64,000 bases of DNA from an uncultured Clostridia bacterium. GTDB taxonomy: Bacteria > Bacillota > Clostridia > Lachnospirales > Anaerotignaceae. Made by a program: the position numbers and the translations under genes. The stretch is taken from contig CAJUKL010000004.1 in assembly GCA_910587195.1 (NCBI GenBank), positions 1-64,000 of the forward strand, given 5' to 3'. Shown in pieces: positions 17,808 to 26,938 of this stretch (position 1 is the first letter of the stretch; each line of letters starts with the position of its first letter). Under the pieces are notes generated by a model. It was not told the DNA's origin, searched no databases, and saw only the letters and a list, made by a program, of their open reading frames with translations.

Positions 17808-18341
17808 ATGGACATTGGTCATAAAATTAAACAGCTTCGGATTCAAAACGGATTGACATTAGAAGAACTTGCTTCCAGAACAGAATTGACAAAAGGTTTT
17901 TTATCTCAGTTAGAACGCAATTTAACTTCTCCTTCTATTATTACACTGGCGGATATTGTAGAGGCATTAGGAAGTAGTATGTCTGATTTTTTTAAAGAAG
18001 ATACAGAAGAAAAAATTGTGTTTCAAAAAAAGGATTTTTTTGTAGATAAAAGAGAACATTATACTGTAAATTGGATTGTACCAAACACACAAAAAAATGC
18101 AATGGAACCTATTTTAATAGAACTGCCACAGCATGGAGTTTCTTTTGAAGTTGCCCCACACAGTGGAGAAGAATTTGGTTATGTCATAGAAGGGTGTATT
18201 GCACTTATTTGTGGTGAAAAAACATATACCGTACATAAAGGAGAAACCTTTTATTTAAACGGCAGGACATTCCACCACATAAAAAATGAAAAAAAGACAC
18301 TTGCAAAAATACTTTGGATTTCTACTCCCCCCCTATTTTAA
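17808..18341 (+). CDS. XRE-family regulator with C-terminal cupin domain
   Basis: A 177-residue transcription factor. Residues 1-65 form an XRE helix-turn-helix (IKQLRIQNGLTLEELASRTE, then KGFLSQLERN), and residues about 100-175 form a cupin sensor domain (VAPHSGEEFGYVIEG, then GETFYLNG and FHHIKN). This architecture is common upstream of potABCD in Firmicutes and related to PuuR, so it probably controls polyamine uptake; the ligand is inferred. The ATG at 17808 has an AAGGAG site; an earlier in-frame codon does not. Repeat copy D starts at the base after its stop and separates it from potA. Confidence 0.85.
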   Translation: MDIGHKIKQLRIQNGLTLEELASRTELTKGFLSQLERNLTSPSIITLADIVEALGSSMSDFFKEDTEEKIVFQKKDFFVDKREHYTVNWIVPNTQKNAMEPILIELPQHGVSFEVAPHSGEEFGYVIEGCIALICGEKTYTVHKGETFYLNGRTFHHIKNEKKTLAKILWISTPPLF

Positions 18342-18890
18342 CTTCCTTTCTTGAAAGAAAGTAAGCAAAGAACTTTTATGCAAAACTTCGTTTTGCTGCC
18401 GTATGTTGTACTTGAGTAGTTGCTTTAGTGGAACGACAACGGAGCACCATCGGTTAAAAATTTGTTTTGTTCCGTATGCAGAAAATAAAGTTTTTGGTCA
18501 AGCTTTTTTCAAAAAGCTTGTAAGGGTTTGGGAACAAAGTTCCCAAGGTCTTTTACACTTGGAAGCGTGTTTTTGAAAGGGGTTGGGGAAACTTTTTACA
18601 AGTAAAAAAAGTTTCCCCAAGAACTTCCTTTCTTGAAAGAAAGTAAGCAAAGAACTTTTGTGCAAAACTAGCGTTTTGCTGCTGTATGTTGGAGTTGAGT
18701 AGTTGCTTAAGTGGAACAAAAACAGACCACCATCGGTTAAAAATTTGTTTTGTTCCATATGCAGAAAATAAAGTTTTTTGTCCAACTTTTTTTCAAAAAA
18801 GTTGGTAGGGTTCTGAACGTCCGGTGGACGTTCGTTTAGAACCGACCGGAGCGAAGCGTAGACTGGGCAACGCCCAAGGTTTTAAGTTTT
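18342..18890 (+). repeat. Mosaic intergenic repeat, tandem copies D1 and D2
   Basis: Two head-to-tail copies (18342-18623 and 18624-about 18884) fill the gap between the cupin regulator and potA. Each begins with CTTCCTTTCTTGAAAGAAAG and continues through the GCAAAAC...GTTTTGC module, a CATCGGTTAAAAATTTGTTT block and an AAGCTT- or AACTTT-type palindrome. D1 adds TTGGGAAC/GTTCCCAA and a GGGGAAAC/GTTTCCCC hairpin. D2 adds AACGTCCGGTGGACGTT and a TGGGCAACGCCCA hairpin. D1 starts at the first base after a stop codon. No protein-like frame is present. Confidence 0.85.
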
Positions 18891-18921
18891 TAATCTTTTT
18901 ACACTTGTATAGGAGGAAAAT

Positions 18922-20487
18922 ATGAGAAAACTAATACAGTTTAAAAATATTGTAAAAGATTTTGACGGACAGTTAGTATTGAAAGGAATTAACTTAGATA
19001 TTTATGAAAATGAATTTGTTACACTGCTTGGGCCAAGTGGCTGTGGCAAAACAACATTATTGCGTATTTTAGGTGGATTTTTAAACCAAACGGAAGGACA
19101 TGTCATTTTTGATAACGAAGAAATTAGCAATGTCCCCCCTTATAAAAGAGAAATTAATACTGTATTTCAAAAATATGCTCTTTTTCCTCATATGAATGTT
19201 TATGATAATATTGCTTTTGGTTTAAAAATTAAAAAAGAACCAAAAGATATTATTGAGCAAAAAGTACAAAGAATGTTAAAATTAGTAAATTTAGAGGATT
19301 ATGCTAAAAGAAATGTGACAGAATTGAGTGGCGGACAGCAACAAAGAATTGCCATTGCAAGAGCACTTGTCAATGAGCCTATGGTATTGCTTTTAGATGA
19401 ACCACTTGGCGCATTAGATTTAAAATTGCGAAAAGAAATGCAGCACGAACTTAAAAAAATTCAGCAGGAGGTAGGAATTACATTTATTTATGTTACGCAT
19501 GACCAAGAAGAAGCTTTGACCATGTCAGACAAAATTGTCGTAATGAAAGATGGAGAAATTCAACAAATTGGCTCCCCTACTGATATTTATAATGAACCTG
19601 TTAATGAATTTGTTGCAAAGTTTATTGGAGAAAGTAATATTATCGATGGAGTTATGTTAGATGATTACCGTGTAATGTTTGAAGATAAAATTTTTGACTG
19701 TGTTGATTATGGTTTTGATAAAAATGAAAAAATTGATGTTGTAATTCGTCCAGAAGATTTAGATATTGTTCCCAAAAAGGACGGAAAATTAAAGGGCATT
19801 GTTCGTTCTGTATTGTTTAAAGGTGTTCATTATGAAACGATTGTTGAAACAAAGGTTGGCACAAGTATTACAGTACAAATGAAAGTATCTCATGAAAAAC
19901 CGGTTGTCAATCTGGAGGCAAATGAAAAAATGAGCGCCAATGATTTTTATTTAGATGTCAGTGATATAGAGGAATTAACAGAAGCTACTATTGTTGCTCG
20001 TGCAGATGCACAGGCATGGAATCCAGATACAGAAGAATGGGTTTCTATTCAAAAAATAAGCTATGAAATTAAGCCAGAAAATGGCGTTTATCCTGTGACA
20101 TTTTCTACTGCTGCTGGTACAAGTGTAACAGTCAATATGATTGTAAAAGATGAAAATAGCATTGTAAATAAAGAACATCAAGAAGAAATTTTTGCAGTAA
20201 ACTTTTTTAAAACAGTAGATGAATTAAAAGAAAGTATTGTTTTGGAAACCGATTTAAAAACATGGGCAAATGCTTCTGCTTTGAGTTTAGAAGAAAATAC
20301 TGCTGTTGAAATTACAAGTGTTCGTTATGATTTTGACCCGGAAAATATTACACCCGGAATCTACAATGTGACATTTGCAACAGAAGGGCATGAATATATG
20401 ATTGATACAACAGATAAATATGAGGTTGGTAGTGAAGTAGGACTGATGTTTCAGCCAGAGGATATTCATATTATGAAAAAGGAGTGA
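18922..20487 (+). CDS. potA: Spermidine/putrescine ABC transporter ATPase with split TOBE domain
   Basis: ATP-binding subunit that powers polyamine import. Residues 1-235 are a standard ABC domain: Walker A GPSGCGKTT (37-45), signature LSGGQQQR (135-142), Walker B LLLDEP (156-161) and His193 in VTHDQEEALT. A TOBE domain follows (VVIRPEDLDI; VGLMFQPEDIHI at the end). At 521 residues the protein is about 150 longer than usual PotA because two similar beta-rich units (about 310-487, each with an ANDFYLDV- or AVNFFKTV-like start and a PVTFSTA- or NVTFATE-like end) are inserted inside the TOBE domain. The first gene of potABCD; AGGAGG precedes the ATG. Confidence 0.92.
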   Translation: MRKLIQFKNIVKDFDGQLVLKGINLDIYENEFVTLLGPSGCGKTTLLRILGGFLNQTEGHVIFDNEEISNVPPYKREINTVFQKYALFPHMNVYDNIAFGLKIKKEPKDIIEQKVQRMLKLVNLEDYAKRNVTELSGGQQQRIAIARALVNEPMVLLLDEPLGALDLKLRKEMQHELKKIQQEVGITFIYVTHDQEEALTMSDKIVVMKDGEIQQIGSPTDIYNEPVNEFVAKFIGESNIIDGVMLDDYRVMFEDKIFDCVDYGFDKNEKIDVVIRPEDLDIVPKKDGKLKGIVRSVLFKGVHYETIVETKVGTSITVQMKVSHEKPVVNLEANEKMSANDFYLDVSDIEELTEATIVARADAQAWNPDTEEWVSIQKISYEIKPENGVYPVTFSTAAGTSVTVNMIVKDENSIVNKEHQEEIFAVNFFKTVDELKESIVLETDLKTWANASALSLEENTAVEITSVRYDFDPENITPGIYNVTFATEGHEYMIDTTDKYEVGSEVGLMFQPEDIHIMKKE

Positions 20488-20491
20488 ATCT

Positions 20492-21334
20492 ATGAAACAG
20501 TTTAAAAATATGGCATATCCTTACCTTGTATGGATTTCCATTATGATTGTTGTTCCTATGTTTATGATATTGATGTATGCGTTTACAAAACATGGAAATG
20601 ATGTTGCAACCTTTTGGTTTACCTTTGAAAATTTTGCACGTTTTTTTAGTGACATTATTTTTATTAATGTATTAAAGCAATCTCTTTATATTGCAATTAT
20701 TACAACAATTATCTGTATTTTGCTAGGATACCCCACCGCATATATCATTGCCAATGCAAAACAAAAAAATGAAGGACTTCTTATTCTCTTAATTACCTTG
20801 CCCACATGGATAAATATGCTTGTACGCACCTATGCTTGGATGGGAATTTTACAGGATAATGGTATTTTAAATCATATTTTGTCTTTGTTTGGCTTACAAG
20901 TAAAATTATTGCATACAGATTTTGCAGTTATATTAGGCATGGTTTATAATTTTATTCCTTTTATGATATTGCAGATTCATACTTCACTAACAAAAATGGA
21001 TAAAAGCCTTTTAGAAGCTGCTAGCGATTTGGGAGCAGATAAAGTACAATGTTTTTTAAGGGTTACTTTTCCACTTTCCCTGCCAGGCGTTATTAGTGGT
21101 ATTACTCTTGTGTTTTTACCCGCAATGTCCAGCTTTTTTATCCCAAAACTCTTAGGAGGCGGACAGTATGTTTTAATTGGAAATGTCATTGAATCTCAAT
21201 TTTTAACGGCTGGAAATTGGAATTTCGGCAGCGCAATTTCTTTAATTATGGCTGTTATTATTATGATTTCCATGTACATTACAAAAAAAATTGAAGCAAA
21301 AAATAATGCAGAAAAAGGAGGAATCAGGCATTGA
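20492..21334 (+). CDS. potB: Spermidine/putrescine ABC transporter permease PotB
   Basis: Inner-membrane permease of the polyamine importer, 280 residues with about six hydrophobic segments. The cytoplasmic EAA loop reads LLEAASDLGADKVQCFLRVTFPLSLPG, given here in two overlapping parts: EAASDLGADKVQCF and FLRVTFPLSLPG. A NMLVRTYAWM-type segment typical of PotB is also present. It starts five bases after potA and overlaps potC by four bases, which indicates translational coupling. Confidence 0.92.
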   Translation: MKQFKNMAYPYLVWISIMIVVPMFMILMYAFTKHGNDVATFWFTFENFARFFSDIIFINVLKQSLYIAIITTIICILLGYPTAYIIANAKQKNEGLLILLITLPTWINMLVRTYAWMGILQDNGILNHILSLFGLQVKLLHTDFAVILGMVYNFIPFMILQIHTSLTKMDKSLLEAASDLGADKVQCFLRVTFPLSLPGVISGITLVFLPAMSSFFIPKLLGGGQYVLIGNVIESQFLTAGNWNFGSAISLIMAVIIMISMYITKKIEAKNNAEKGGIRH

Positions 21335-22131
21335 AACCATTTAAAAAAATGGGTAGTAAAATTTATATGCTTTTAATCATGATATTTTTTTACTTGCCTA
21401 TTTTGTATACTGTTATTTTTTCTTTTAATTCCTCCCGTTCTCTCACAAAATTTGGCGGATTTTCTTTACAGTGGTATCAAAAAATGTTTCATGATTCTAC
21501 AATGATGAAATCCATTTTTTATACAATTATTATTGCTTTGCTGGCAACCTTGATTTCTACGATTGTAGGCACAATTACGGCGATTGGTCTTTCTAAAACA
21601 AACCGTATTTTAAAAGGAATTGTAGAGCAAATTAATGATTTACCAATTATGAATCCGGAGATTGTAACAGGGATAGGACTTTTAATGTTTTTTAGTGCAT
21701 TAGGTGTAAAAAAAGGGTTTATGACCTTATTGTTAGCGCATATTATGTTTTGTATTCCTTATGTTATATTAAGTGTAGCACCAAAATTGCGCTCTCTTGA
21801 CCCTAATTTAGCAGATGCTGCTTTAGATTTAGGTGCAACACCTTATCAAGCACTGATAAAAGTAATTGTGCCACAAATTATGCCAGGGATTATATCTGGT
21901 GCTTTGATTGCTTTTACCATGTCATTTGATGATTTTATTATTTCTTATTTTGTAACAGGAAATGGTATTAACAATATTTCTATCCTTGTTTATACCATGT
22001 CAAAAAGAGTAAATCCTTCTATTAATGCTTTATCTAGTATTATTATTGTTATTATTACAGTAGTATTGCTACTTGTAAATATTATACCTATTTTAAAAGA
22101 AAAAAAGGAGAGAAAACAACATGAAACCTAA
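21331..22131 (+). CDS. potC: Spermidine/putrescine ABC transporter permease PotC
   Basis: Second permease subunit, 266 residues with about six membrane segments and the EAA loop motif DAALDLGATPYQALIKVIVP. The segment SFDDFIISYFVTG is characteristic of PotC. Translation starts at TTG (21331), which overlaps the potB TGA in the form TTGA and follows an AAAGGAGGAAT site. Its 3' end overlaps the start of potD by 11 bases. Confidence 0.92.
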   Translation: MKPFKKMGSKIYMLLIMIFFYLPILYTVIFSFNSSRSLTKFGGFSLQWYQKMFHDSTMMKSIFYTIIIALLATLISTIVGTITAIGLSKTNRILKGIVEQINDLPIMNPEIVTGIGLLMFFSALGVKKGFMTLLLAHIMFCIPYVILSVAPKLRSLDPNLADAALDLGATPYQALIKVIVPQIMPGIISGALIAFTMSFDDFIISYFVTGNGINNISILVYTMSKRVNPSINALSSIIIVIITVVLLLVNIIPILKEKKERKQHET

Positions 22132-23212
22132 AAAAATCGTTTCTTTACTGCTTAGTGCAGTAACATTATTTTCTTTGACCGCTTGTGGAAACAAAAGCAC
22201 CACAGCAGAAGACCCTATTGAAAAATATGGCTCTGATACCTTAAAACTTTATAACTGGGGGGAATATATGGGAGATACATTAATTTCTGATTTTGAGCAT
22301 GAATTTGGTGTCAACGTAATTGTAGAATATTTTGATTCTAACGAAATGATGTATACCAAAATACAAGCGGGCGATGCTTATGACATTCTTGTTCCATCAG
22401 ATTATATGATTGAACGGCTTTTAACAAACAACAGTTTACAGCCACTTGATAAAGAAAAAATCCCAAATCTTTCTAATTTAGCAGAAGGAGTTAAGGGACT
22501 TCCTTATGACCCAGAAAATACGTATTCTGCTCCTTATTTTTGGGGAACGGTTGGTATTGTCTATAACAAAAATAATGTAGATATTAAAGATTTGGAGCAA
22601 CAAGGCTATGCTATTTTAAAAAATCCAAAATATAAAGGAAAGTTATATATGTATGATTCAGAAAGGGATTCCTTTATGATAGCCTTAAAATCGCTTGGCT
22701 ATTCCATGAACACGGAAAACGAACAAGAAATTGAACAAGCCTACCAATGGCTGAAAGAACTTAATGATACCATGGAGCCAGTTTATGTAACAGATGAAGT
22801 TATTGATGGTATGATGAATGGTAACAAAGATTTAGCAGTTGTCTATAGCGGAGATGCAACAACTATTTTATATGAAAATGAAGATATGGCATTTTATTTG
22901 CCAAAAGAAGGTACAAACATCTGGAGTGATGCAATGGTTATTCCTACAAATGCAGAGAATCCAAAATTAGCAAATGAATTTATTAACTATGTGTTGACAT
23001 ATGATGCTTCTTATGGCAACTCTGAAACCGTAGGTTATACTTCTTCTAATCAGGAAGTAATGAACGATATGAGTGAAGAAGGCGGTTTATATGGGGATAT
23101 TCCATCTTATTTACCCCGTTCTGGTTATGAAAAAGATGAAGTATTCAAAGATAATGCTATTTTAAAAGAAAAACTGTCAGAGCTTTGGATTAAAGTGAAG
23201 GCCTCTAAGTGA
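22121..23212 (+). CDS. potD: Spermidine/putrescine-binding lipoprotein PotD
   Basis: Extracellular substrate-binding subunit anchored by lipid. The 363-residue protein has a lipoprotein signal with lipobox LTAC (Cys22). Family segments are KLYNWGEYM, VEYFDSNEMMYTKI, YDILVPSDYMIERL and PYFWGTVGIVYN, all typical of PotD/PotF. Ligand (spermidine or putrescine) is not resolved. The TGA stop lies inside the terminal sequence of the IS200/IS605 relic that follows, so the last residues may have been altered by its insertion, although the length is normal. Confidence 0.92.
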   Translation: MKPKKIVSLLLSAVTLFSLTACGNKSTTAEDPIEKYGSDTLKLYNWGEYMGDTLISDFEHEFGVNVIVEYFDSNEMMYTKIQAGDAYDILVPSDYMIERLLTNNSLQPLDKEKIPNLSNLAEGVKGLPYDPENTYSAPYFWGTVGIVYNKNNVDIKDLEQQGYAILKNPKYKGKLYMYDSERDSFMIALKSLGYSMNTENEQEIEQAYQWLKELNDTMEPVYVTDEVIDGMMNGNKDLAVVYSGDATTILYENEDMAFYLPKEGTNIWSDAMVIPTNAENPKLANEFINYVLTYDASYGNSETVGYTSSNQEVMNDMSEEGGLYGDIPSYLPRSGYEKDEVFKDNAILKEKLSELWIKVKASK

Positions 23213-23545
23213 CATACTCCCACCGCCTATGCTAACGCATAGAGGTGGGGGCTTCTCGTTCGATAGTACCAATGTACTAAGCATAAGCGAGCTAACCCCG
23301 TGTGTCCCACGGTTTTCACGAATTACTTTCCATTCGTACCTTGGACATTTTACGCACAGAAGGAAGCTTGGTTTTCGCATATTTGGTTTCTCTGTGCAAC
23401 CCTATATATCCAGTTGTCAATGTACTTGTCAATATATTTATTATATTCTATTTATTTTTATAAGGCAACAAAAAATTTATATTTTTTATGCTGATAAGAA
23501 AAGACGCAATTCATCCCCCGCCTATAGAGGCGGAGGATGAATTGC
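23209..23545 (-). mobile_element. IS200/IS605-family relic (solo ends, candidate omega-RNA), no transposase
   Basis: On the minus strand this segment starts with a strong terminal hairpin (GCAATTCATCC arms, 23506-23545). It ends with GAAGCCCCCACC, a second hairpin (23218-23249) and GGGAGTATGTCAC, the typical right end of tnpB-bearing IS605-group elements, where the guide-RNA scaffold is encoded. The middle (about 23310-23420) matches the relic at 42.7 kb around GCGAAAACCAAGC, with a flanking stem GCACAG/CTGTGC. No tnpA or tnpB frame remains. The element abuts the 3' end of potD. Confidence 0.65.
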
Positions 23546-23583
23546 TAAATTTGGTTAAAACTAGAAATGAAATAAGACAAAAA

Positions 23584-23613
23584 AAACCGAGAAAAATAAA
23601 CTTTTTCTCGGCT
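23584..23613 (-). terminator. Intrinsic terminator after yjfB
   Basis: A CCGAGAAAAA/TTTTTCTCGG hairpin is followed on the minus strand by eight T. It begins a few bases after the yjfB stop. Confidence 0.85.
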
Positions 23614-23618
23614 CTTTT

Positions 23619-23792
23619 TTATACCAACATATCAATTTTGTGGGCAGATGGTGGATTTGCTGCTATCATCCCCTCTAATAATTGTGTTGCTTGGGATTCT
23701 GCTGATTCCATAGCACCTTTTGTCATAGACAAACCAGCTTGCATTTGTATACTTGCTAAACTTAAACCTGTGCTCATTGCTGCTATATCCAT
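23619..23792 (-). CDS. yjfB: YjfB-like putative motility protein
   Basis: A 57-residue peptide gene with an AAGGAG site seven bases before its ATG and a strong terminator after it. The sequence starts MDIAAMSTGLSLASIQMQAG and continues with a helix rich in Met, Ala and Gln. This matches the YjfB motility family (DIAAMS start, then a Q..GLSMTKGAM-like helix), small proteins found in flagellated Firmicutes and of unknown mechanism. It hints that the host is motile. It lies between the IS605 relic and the lysR gene and appears to be transcribed alone. Confidence 0.8.
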   Translation of the reverse strand: MDIAAMSTGLSLASIQMQAGLSMTKGAMESAESQATQLLEGMIAANPPSAHKIDMLV

Positions 23793-23867
23793 AGTATCAA
23801 CTCCTTCTTTTTTATCTTGTTACTTATTAGTATTATCGGAAAAAAATAAAATAAATTAACATTATTT

Positions 23868-24770
23868 TTAAATTTTATGTTCTGACTTTTTTTGCTGTAT
23901 CTCAATTAACATTTTGATAAATACATTCATTTGTGGTGTGAGATATTTATTTTTGTGATAAAGAATTTGTTTCCACATCATAACATTCCAATTTTCTACA
24001 TTGATTTTTTTAATTTTTTTCTGCTTCATTTCTTCTAAAACAACAATTTTGGGCAAAAAGGAAATTCCTTCTCCTCCTTTTAGCAGTTCTACAATAATTT
24101 TTGTATCTCCTATTTCTAAAAATGGACGAAATGAAATATTATTTTTTTCTACATATTCATCTAATTCTTTTCTATAACTAATTCCTTTTTCTGTTAAAAT
24201 AAAATCTTCTTTTAATACTTCTTTTATGTCAACAGTTTCTTTTTGTGCTAAAGGATGTTCAGAATAAGTGAAAAATGCAATTTCTTCTTGTGCCATATAT
24301 GCTTTTATCCATTCTTTATGATATACTTCTCTATCAATAATAAAAATAAAATCCACCTCATTATGTATCATCATTTCTACCAGTTTATCTACATAATTTG
24401 TTTTTATTATCATTTCTACTTCTGGATATTTTTTATGAAATTGATATAATATTTCTGTCATTTCACTGTATAATAACGATTCTATTACACCAATACAAAT
24501 TTTTCCCTTGATATGATTTTCTTTGGTACTATACATCATTTTTTCTGTTAAATTTCTAATTTCTTTTGCATACTCAAATACTTCCCAACCTTTTTCTGTT
24601 ACAGATATTTTTTTTCCTACACGTTCAAATAATTTTACATTTAGTTCTTGTTCTAATTGTTGTATTTGCACTGTAACAGTAGATTGAGAATAGCCTAATT
24701 GTTCTGCGGCTTTTGTAAAATTTTGCAGTTCTGCAACGCGTAAAAAAGTCATTAAGTTTCTAATTTCCAT
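23868..24770 (-). CDS. LysR-family transcriptional regulator
   Basis: A 300-residue LysR-type regulator. The N-terminal winged helix-turn-helix is clear (FLRVAELQNFTKAAEQLGYS, then STVTVQIQQLEQELNVKLFE), and a periplasmic-binding-like effector domain covers residues about 90-290. It is divergent from an EamA transporter with about 115 bases between the start codons, so it probably regulates that gene and itself; the effector is unknown. The ATG at 24770 is chosen because an AGGTGGG site precedes it. Confidence 0.87.
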   Translation of the reverse strand: MEIRNLMTFLRVAELQNFTKAAEQLGYSQSTVTVQIQQLEQELNVKLFERVGKKISVTEKGWEVFEYAKEIRNLTEKMMYSTKENHIKGKICIGVIESLLYSEMTEILYQFHKKYPEVEMIIKTNYVDKLVEMMIHNEVDFIFIIDREVYHKEWIKAYMAQEEIAFFTYSEHPLAQKETVDIKEVLKEDFILTEKGISYRKELDEYVEKNNISFRPFLEIGDTKIIVELLKGGEGISFLPKIVVLEEMKQKKIKKINVENWNVMMWKQILYHKNKYLTPQMNVFIKMLIEIQQKKSEHKI

Positions 24771-24885
24771 TAAAGTTCCCACCTATTAAAAATAATAATC
24801 TATTCTATTAAAACTATGAATTTTACAAATAATAAAAAATGATATATGATTAATAAAAATTATTTTTAAGAGAGGATTGAATTTT

Positions 24886-25746
24886 ATGTCAATAAAAGCA
24901 AAAGTAAATCTATTAGGATTTTTAACCGTATTATTTTGGGCAATGGCATTTCCCTTTTCTAAAATTACAATTTCTCATTTTGATAGTAACAGTGTTGCCA
25001 TTTTGAGATGTGGAATTGCTTCCATTTTTTTGTGTCTTTTAGGATATAAAAAAATTCCCCTTCCCAAAAAACAAGATATTCCAAAGTTTTTTATCTCTGG
25101 CTTATTTGGATTTTTTTTATATCTTGTCTTTTTTAATACTGGTTTACAGTCCCTTACTTCTGCGACTTCCAGCATTATTATTGCAACAACACCTATTATG
25201 ACATCTGTTGTTTCTTCTTTTTTATACCAAGAAAAAATTAAATGGCTTGGTTGGCTTGCTATTGCTATTGAATTTATAGGGATTATTGTTTTATCTTTGT
25301 GGAATGGAAGTTTTTCCTTAAATTTTGGAATTTTATGGACCTTATGCGCTGCTGCTGTATTTTGTATTTATAATCTTTATCAAAGAAAACTTTCTGCTTT
25401 GGGGTATCAGTCAAATGAAATTGTAACTTATAGCATGATTTGTGGTACCATTTTGTTACTCATTTTTTTGCCAAAGGGCGTTTCTGAATTAGTAACTGCT
25501 CCGCCAATACAGATATTTGCTATTTTTTCTTTAGGAATTTTTTCTAGTGCCATTGCCTATATCCTATGGGGAAAGGCGTTAGCGATTGCAGAAAAAACAA
25601 GTGATGTAACAAATTTTATGTTTTTAACTCCTCTTTTGTCAACAATATTAGGTTTTTTGCTTTTAAAAGAAATTCCTTCTATAGGCACTTTTATCGGAGG
25701 AAGCATGATATTGATAGGTTTAATTTTATTTCAGTTTGGAAAATAA
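24886..25746 (+). CDS. EamA/DMT-superfamily transporter
   Basis: A membrane protein of 286 residues with about ten hydrophobic segments in two EamA repeats. The first has FWAMAFPFSKI and ATSSIIIATTPIMTSVVS. The second has AYILWGKALAIAEKTSDVTN and FLTPLLSTILGFLLLKE, typical of drug/metabolite transporters. Substrate is unknown; an amino acid or metabolite exporter is common for LysR-paired members. GAGAGG precedes the ATG. Confidence 0.88.
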   Translation: MSIKAKVNLLGFLTVLFWAMAFPFSKITISHFDSNSVAILRCGIASIFLCLLGYKKIPLPKKQDIPKFFISGLFGFFLYLVFFNTGLQSLTSATSSIIIATTPIMTSVVSSFLYQEKIKWLGWLAIAIEFIGIIVLSLWNGSFSLNFGILWTLCAAAVFCIYNLYQRKLSALGYQSNEIVTYSMICGTILLLIFLPKGVSELVTAPPIQIFAIFSLGIFSSAIAYILWGKALAIAEKTSDVTNFMFLTPLLSTILGFLLLKEIPSIGTFIGGSMILIGLILFQFGK

Positions 25747-25832
25747 AAATTTTTTCCATACAAAAAACTTAAAAATTTCGGCTAAAAACTTTTTGGAAAG
25801 TTTCATTATCTTTGAGTTCATTGACAGATTAA

Positions 25833-25861
25833 AAGCGTTATCCTTTACCAGAATAACGCTT
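25833..25861 (-). terminator. Hairpin after tagO
   Basis: An AGCGTTAT/ATAACGCT stem followed on the minus strand by TTTTAAT lies a few bases after the tagO stop. It probably ends the tagO transcript and could also serve the convergent EamA gene. Confidence 0.65.
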
Positions 25862-25870
25862 ATGTAACCA

Positions 25871-26908
25871 TTACTGATTTTTATTTTTAATATGCACATT
25901 AAAATAATAAATTAAAAGACTTAACAAAATAATGGTTAAAATGACCACCACAAAAATACGAGAATCTTTAAAAGAAATAAAGATTGCCAAAAGTCCGCAA
26001 AGTAAACTGACAATATACAATATCAATACTGCTTGACGCTGAGAAAAACCCCTGTCAATCAAGCGGTGGTGTAAATGTCCTCTATCTGCTTTCATAATAG
26101 GTTGATGTTTTGCCATACGGCGCAACATAGCAAACAAGGTGTCAAAAATAGGCAATCCTAAGCAAAGCATGCTGACAATTAAGGCTAATATGGCATATCC
26201 TTTAAACACGCCCAATATACTTGTTACAGCTAATACAAACCCTAAAAAAGTGGAACCAGTATCTCCCATAAAAATTTCGGCTGGATTAAAATTTCGAGGC
26301 AAAAAGCCAAGACAAGCTCCTGCTAAAGATGCAGTCAACATAACAGCTGTGGTACTACCTGTCATAATACAGAGTATCATTAAGCAAAGCGCTGCAATAG
26401 AAGATACACCAGCAGCTAATCCATCTAAACCATCAATTAAATTTACTGCATTGGTAACGCCTACAATCCACACAAGCGTAATGGGAACGCTTAATGTTTG
26501 TAAGTAGGTAGTAACCGGCCACATAACCACATTAATGCGTGTGCCGGAATAAATGACAATCAATGCTGCTACAATTTGAATACAAAATTTTAATCTTGCT
26601 CTTAAATTTTTGACATCATCTACCATACCCAATACCACAATGATACTTGCACCTACCACAAAGCCAGCAAATTGTTTTACATTCATTTCTGGATTAAAAC
26701 GATACAACACAAGCACAGTTATCATAAAGCCCATTACAATGGCAACACCACCCATACGAGGCATTGGTTTTTTATGCATTCCTCTGTCCTTTGGAACATC
26801 AATAGCACCCATTTTTACAGAAATTTTTTTTGCTAAAGGAGTTGTTACTAGTGTAATTGCAAACGCACTTGCAAAAGCTGCAATATATAAAAGCCAATTA
26901 TAATCCAA
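25871..26908 (-). CDS. tagO: Undecaprenyl-phosphate GlcNAc-1-phosphate transferase (TagO/WecA family)
   Basis: Membrane enzyme that starts wall-polymer or teichoic-acid synthesis by moving GlcNAc-1-phosphate onto undecaprenyl phosphate. The 345-residue protein has about ten membrane segments. Family motifs are RGMHKKPMPRMGG, LGMVDDVKNLRARLK, NAVNLIDGLDGLA, FMGDTGSTFLGF and the HLHHR-type motif in DRGHLHHRLIDRGFS. These match the prokaryotic WecA/TagO group rather than MraY. It follows upp in the same direction with 30 bases between, in a likely rpiB-upp-tagO operon. Confidence 0.92.
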   Translation of the reverse strand: MDYNWLLYIAAFASAFAITLVTTPLAKKISVKMGAIDVPKDRGMHKKPMPRMGGVAIVMGFMITVLVLYRFNPEMNVKQFAGFVVGASIIVVLGMVDDVKNLRARLKFCIQIVAALIVIYSGTRINVVMWPVTTYLQTLSVPITLVWIVGVTNAVNLIDGLDGLAAGVSSIAALCLMILCIMTGSTTAVMLTASLAGACLGFLPRNFNPAEIFMGDTGSTFLGFVLAVTSILGVFKGYAILALIVSMLCLGLPIFDTLFAMLRRMAKHQPIMKADRGHLHHRLIDRGFSQRQAVLILYIVSLLCGLLAIFISFKDSRIFVVVILTIILLSLLIYYFNVHIKNKNQ

Positions 26909-26938
26909 TATTATCCTCTCCTCAGATACAGATAGGTA

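Noticed and set aside
18498..18785. 95-residue minus-strand open frame
   Set aside because: Lies wholly in repeat copies D1/D2 and has no ribosome site or family pattern.
23488..23859. 123-residue plus-strand frame
   Set aside because: Antisense to yjfB and its terminator, and starts in the IS605 relic hairpin; the minus-strand yjfB has a ribosome site and family match.
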